A stretch of DNA of 64,000 nucleotides from Bacillus_BD oryzisoli (GTDB taxonomy: Bacteria > Bacillota > Bacilli > Bacillales > Cytobacillaceae), in assembly GCF_036670025.1 (NCBI RefSeq), contig NZ_CP137640.1, positions 3,630,001-3,694,000 on the forward strand. Reading direction: 5' to 3'. Below are positions 61,033 through 64,000 of this stretch, one piece after another (position 1 is the stretch's first letter; every line of letters starts with the position of its first letter). Made by a program: the position numbers and the translations under genes. The notes beneath the pieces are model-generated. The model did not search any database. It was not told the DNA's origin and worked only from the letters and a program-made list of their open reading frames with translations.

Positions 61033-63198
61033 TCAGATCTCTTCCTCAAGACGGCGGTTGATCTCTTCCAATACTTTTTGTGCGGCGGCAGGTATCACTG
61101 TACCAGGTCCAAAAATGGCTGATGCTCCATTCTGCTTTAAAAATTCATAATCCTGTGCCGGAATCACTCCGCCTATAACCACAACAATATCTTCACGGCC
61201 AAGTTTTCTTAATTCTTCTATTAACTGTGGCAATAATGTTTTATGACCGGCAGCAAGCGAACTCATACCTACTACATGAACATCATTTTCTACAGCCTGC
61301 ATGGCTGTTTCCTCCGGAGTTTGGAATAGTGGACCGATATCGACATCAAAGCCCAAATCAGCGAATGCTGTGGAAATAACCTTTGACCCGCGATCATGAC
61401 CGTCCTGTCCCATTTTGGCAATCAGGATCCTTGGGCGTCTCCCTTCCCGTTTTTCGAATTCGTCCGCCATCTTTCTTACTTGCTCAACCTGTTCGTCTTC
61501 ACCAAACTCCGCACTGTATACTCCGGATATGGAACGAATGACAGCCTTATGTCGGCCTGCTACCTTTTCATATGCATCTGAAATTTCCCCAAGGCTTGCT
61601 CTCGCCCTTGCTGCTTCAATCGCTAAAGCTAACAGATTTCCTTCCCCTGTCTCAGCTGCCTTCGTAATGGCATCAAGCGTTGATTTCACTAATGCTTCAT
61701 CTCTGTTTGCACGCAATTCTCTCAATCTCTGAAGCTGTGCCTCACGTACAGCCGTATTGTCTACTTCAAGAATTTCAAGCGGATCTTCCCGCTCTAAACG
61801 GTATTGATTGACACCGATGATTGATTCCTTACCAGAATCAATTTGAGCCTGACGTCGGGCCGCTGCTTCCTCAATCCGTAATTTCGGCAAGCCTGTTTCA
61901 ATCGCCTTTGCCATACCACCAAGTGATTCAACCTCTTGAATATGTGCCCAGGCGCGGTTTATCAGATCCTTAGTAAGGGATTCCACATAATAGGACCCGC
62001 CCCACGGATCGACAACCTTACAAATCCCTGTTTCATCCTGCAAAAATAGTTGGGTATTACGGGCAATCCGGGCTGAAAAATCCGTTGGAAGAGCAATCGC
62101 CTCGTCCAGTGCATTCGTATGAAGCGACTGAGTATGACCCAATGCGGCTGCCATGGCTTCCGTGCAGGTCCTTATCACATTATTAAAAGGATCCTGCTCA
62201 GTGAGACTCCAGCCGGAGGTTTGACTATGTGTCCTTAAAGCCATTGATTTTTCACTTTTTGGGTTAAACTGCTTGATGAGTTTAGCCCAAATCACCCGTG
62301 CCGCACGCATTTTTGCGACTTCCATAAAATAATTCATCCCGATAGCCCAGAAGAAAGACAGCCGAGGTGCAAATGAATCGATATCGATACCAGCTTTTAG
62401 TCCTGTCCGAACATATTCCAATCCGTCCGCCAACGTATAGCCTAATTCAATATCCGCAGTCGCTCCCGCTTCCTGCATATGATACCCGGAAATACTAATG
62501 CTGTTGAACTTCGGCATATACTGTGAAGTGTAGGCAAAAATATCAGCAATGATCCGCATCGAAGCCTCAGGTGGATAGATATAAGTATTCCGTACCATAT
62601 ATTCTTTTAAAATATCATTTTGGATCGTTCCGGTCAGTTGTGATTGATGAACTCCTTGTTCCTCTGCAGCAACGATGTAGAAAGCCATAATAGGAAGAAC
62701 TGCTCCGTTCATCGTCATTGAAACAGACATTTGATCCAATGGAATGCCGTCAAATAATATGTTCATATCTAAAATCGAATCGACTGCAACACCGGCTTTT
62801 CCTACATCTCCTACTACACGCGGGTGATCGGAATCATAGCCGCGGTGTGTAGCCAGGTCAAAGGCAATCGAAAGCCCTTTCTGACCTGCAGCCAGATTTC
62901 GTCGATAGAAGGCATTGCTTTCCTCTGCCGTAGAGAAGCCGGCATATTGACGAACGGTCCATGGCTTTGTAATATACATAGTCGGATATGGGCCGCGTAA
63001 AAATGGAGCAATTCCGGCAACATACCCAAGATGTTCGATCCCAGTCAAGTCTTTATTGTCGTATAAAGGCTTGACATCAATCTGTTCCATCGTCTTCCAT
63101 ATATGATCGTCTAAAGCAGCCATATCCATCTGCTCTGTAAAAGCTGATACAGATGTTCCCTTATAATCAATGGCCGTAAAATTCGGATTACTAATCAT
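61033..63198 (-). CDS. mutB: Methylmalonyl-CoA mutase, large (catalytic) subunit
   Basis: 721 aa, full length. The N-terminal TIM barrel has RPWTVRQYAGFSTAEESN-like text (KPWTVRQYAGFSTAEESN) and RTHSQTSGWSLTEQDPFNN; the C-terminal B12-binding domain has GQDGHDRGSKVI (the DxHxxG cobalamin ligand) and IGGVIPAQDYEFL. It interconverts (R)-methylmalonyl-CoA and succinyl-CoA, the last step in using propionyl-CoA. The start overlaps the end of the small subunit by 4 nt. Confidence 0.96.
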   Translation of the reverse strand: MISNPNFTAIDYKGTSVSAFTEQMDMAALDDHIWKTMEQIDVKPLYDNKDLTGIEHLGYVAGIAPFLRGPYPTMYITKPWTVRQYAGFSTAEESNAFYRRNLAAGQKGLSIAFDLATHRGYDSDHPRVVGDVGKAGVAVDSILDMNILFDGIPLDQMSVSMTMNGAVLPIMAFYIVAAEEQGVHQSQLTGTIQNDILKEYMVRNTYIYPPEASMRIIADIFAYTSQYMPKFNSISISGYHMQEAGATADIELGYTLADGLEYVRTGLKAGIDIDSFAPRLSFFWAIGMNYFMEVAKMRAARVIWAKLIKQFNPKSEKSMALRTHSQTSGWSLTEQDPFNNVIRTCTEAMAAALGHTQSLHTNALDEAIALPTDFSARIARNTQLFLQDETGICKVVDPWGGSYYVESLTKDLINRAWAHIQEVESLGGMAKAIETGLPKLRIEEAAARRQAQIDSGKESIIGVNQYRLEREDPLEILEVDNTAVREAQLQRLRELRANRDEALVKSTLDAITKAAETGEGNLLALAIEAARARASLGEISDAYEKVAGRHKAVIRSISGVYSAEFGEDEQVEQVRKMADEFEKREGRRPRILIAKMGQDGHDRGSKVISTAFADLGFDVDIGPLFQTPEETAMQAVENDVHVVGMSSLAAGHKTLLPQLIEELRKLGREDIVVVIGGVIPAQDYEFLKQNGASAIFGPGTVIPAAAQKVLEEINRRLEEEI

Positions 63199-64000
63199 AT
63201 TCCAACTCCTTTCCGCTGTTGAAGCTCAAACAGCATGTCATAACAATTCGATTGCATATGAACAAATTCATCCACACCTGCTTGCTTGAATTGTTCCGCT
63301 TGTTCTGGATTTGGAAGACCCGCTACGAAAAGAATAATGTCCGGATTTTCCTGTTTAAGCTTTTGTGCCAATTGTGGTACTATTTCAGGATAAGCTGCGT
63401 CATTCGAGCAGATTACGACGATGGAGGTACCAGACGTAAGGGCAGCCTGAACTGCTTGATCAACCGTTTCAAAACCGTTATTTGAAATCACTTCAAACCC
63501 GCCAACCTCGAAAAATCCAATTGAGAAATCAGCACGCGGTTTATGCTGTGAAAGTGGACCCATATTCGCAAGAAAGACTTTTGGATATGAACCGTTCCTT
63601 TCTTTATAGATTTCTGCCTTCACCCTTAAAGCTTCAAAGTGTTCCGCTCCACGGTGTATATTTAATGCTTGAATGGTCGGTGAAATCTCATCAGTTTGGC
63701 TAATTGCCTGAATCCATTCGCTTAAAGTGGCACCACCTTGGATGGCTTGCAGAGATAGAGGCACGATTCCTCCTTTAGATATCCTCAATTTATTAAGCAT
63801 TGCTTCCTTATTACTTCTATCATTTGATCTTCGATTATTTCCTATCTCTACACATCGGGTTTGATAAACATATTGCCTGTCCTCTTTATTCTCTGAAAGC
63901 TTTTGTTCACTCAAGTTTGAATACATATTTGTTCCTACAAATTTATCTTTACGCAGACCAATATTGTTAAGCCGCTTGTCTGAAATATCTTTGATCTCCG
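63195..64000 (-). CDS. mutA: Methylmalonyl-CoA mutase, small subunit (partial, N-terminus beyond window)
   Basis: The C-terminal 268 codons or so are present; the frame stays open through the right edge (DISDKRLNNIGLRKDKFVGTN precedes the internal Met at 63926), so that Met is not the true start. The last part is the non-functional B12-like domain (FLANMGPLSQHKPRADFSIGFFEVGGFEV) that lacks the DxHxxG ligand. This subunit is structural, forming the heterodimer with the catalytic subunit encoded next. Full-length relatives have about 600-680 aa. Confidence 0.93.
   Translation of the reverse strand, partial: EIKDISDKRLNNIGLRKDKFVGTNMYSNLSEQKLSENKEDRQYVYQTRCVEIGNNRRSNDRSNKEAMLNKLRISKGGIVPLSLQAIQGGATLSEWIQAISQTDEISPTIQALNIHRGAEHFEALRVKAEIYKERNGSYPKVFLANMGPLSQHKPRADFSIGFFEVGGFEVISNNGFETVDQAVQAALTSGTSIVVICSNDAAYPEIVPQLAQKLKQENPDIILFVAGLPNPEQAEQFKQAGVDEFVHMQSNCYDMLFELQQRKGVGI

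Noticed and set aside
1..64000. CRISPR arrays, tRNA and rRNA genes, prophage or plasmid replication genes
   Set aside because: No regularly spaced repeats, cloverleaf sequences, rRNA-like stretches or phage/replication proteins were seen.

Overview
The window looks like a chromosomal segment of a low-GC, spore-forming, aerobic member of the Bacillaceae (Bacillus/Neobacillus-like). The evidence is the strong AAGGAGG-type ribosome binding sites, GerPA/GerPF- and GerPC-like spore proteins, a lutABC set, a FadF-type iron-sulfur protein and the overall AT richness. This assignment rests on gene content and style only. About 50 genes are present and nearly all lie on the minus strand. It reads as a catabolic super-cluster for aromatic acids, ketones and branched or short acyl chains.

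Layout. (1) 1-10300: a ring-hydroxylation and ring-cleavage module. In transcription order it holds a GntR/FCD regulator, a GlcG-like protein, an NAD(P) oxidoreductase, a Rieske dioxygenase alpha and beta, RidA, a LigB-type extradiol dioxygenase, an alpha/beta hydrolase, a PIG-L-family hydratase (GalB-like), an RraA/GalC-like aldolase and an SDR, followed by an aromatic-acid MFS importer that runs off the left edge. Two near-identical promoters (TTGACA-17-TATACT) and three AACAATATTGTT-like sites suggest control by the local GntR protein. (2) 10461-14700: a frameshifted aromatic-acid exporter gene, then a spore-associated block (GerPC-like coiled-coil protein, Hsp20 protein, four tandem GerPA/PF-like small proteins). 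A strongly structured, non-coding minus-strand element of about 260 nt, possibly an orphan HEARO/omega RNA, lies inside this block. (3) 15254-25683: a complete acetone module, acxABC plus a two-subunit 3-oxoacid CoA-transferase, behind an excellent sigma-54 promoter, with a divergent sigma-54 activator and an MFS transporter.

(4) 25794-32552: a second aromatic module whose order (meta-cleavage hydrolase, SDR, ACMSD-like decarboxylase, Rieske alpha, Rieske beta, VOC extradiol dioxygenase, divergent LysR regulator) matches the logic of a p-cumate-like aromatic-acid pathway. (5) 32637-35493: lutABC. (6) 35666-40562: a Tat-exported GMC dehydrogenase with its small subunit, its own TatA, an aldehyde dehydrogenase and a gamma-carbonic-anhydrase-like protein. 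(7) 40710-44982: a second aromatic-acid MFS importer, an iron alcohol dehydrogenase and an aldehyde dehydrogenase. (8) 45122-56580: three tandem R2lox-type di-metal oxidase paralogs, a CaiB-type CoA-transferase, a permease, EtfAB, an ADP-forming acyl-CoA synthetase and an acyl-CoA dehydrogenase. Copies of a TTGTCGACA operator mark several of these promoters and that of the left-edge importer. (9) 56899-64000: an ABC ATPase, FadF, MeaB and methylmalonyl-CoA mutase (the small subunit runs off the right edge).

Read together, aromatic acids or alcohols would be imported, oxidised to acids, dihydroxylated and meta-cleaved. The acyl fragments released would be activated to CoA thioesters, dehydrogenated through ETF/FadF and, for propionyl units, enter the TCA cycle through methylmalonyl-CoA. 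Acetone would be carboxylated to acetoacetate and then activated. The true substrates are inferred. The three R2lox proteins in this setting are the most unusual element.
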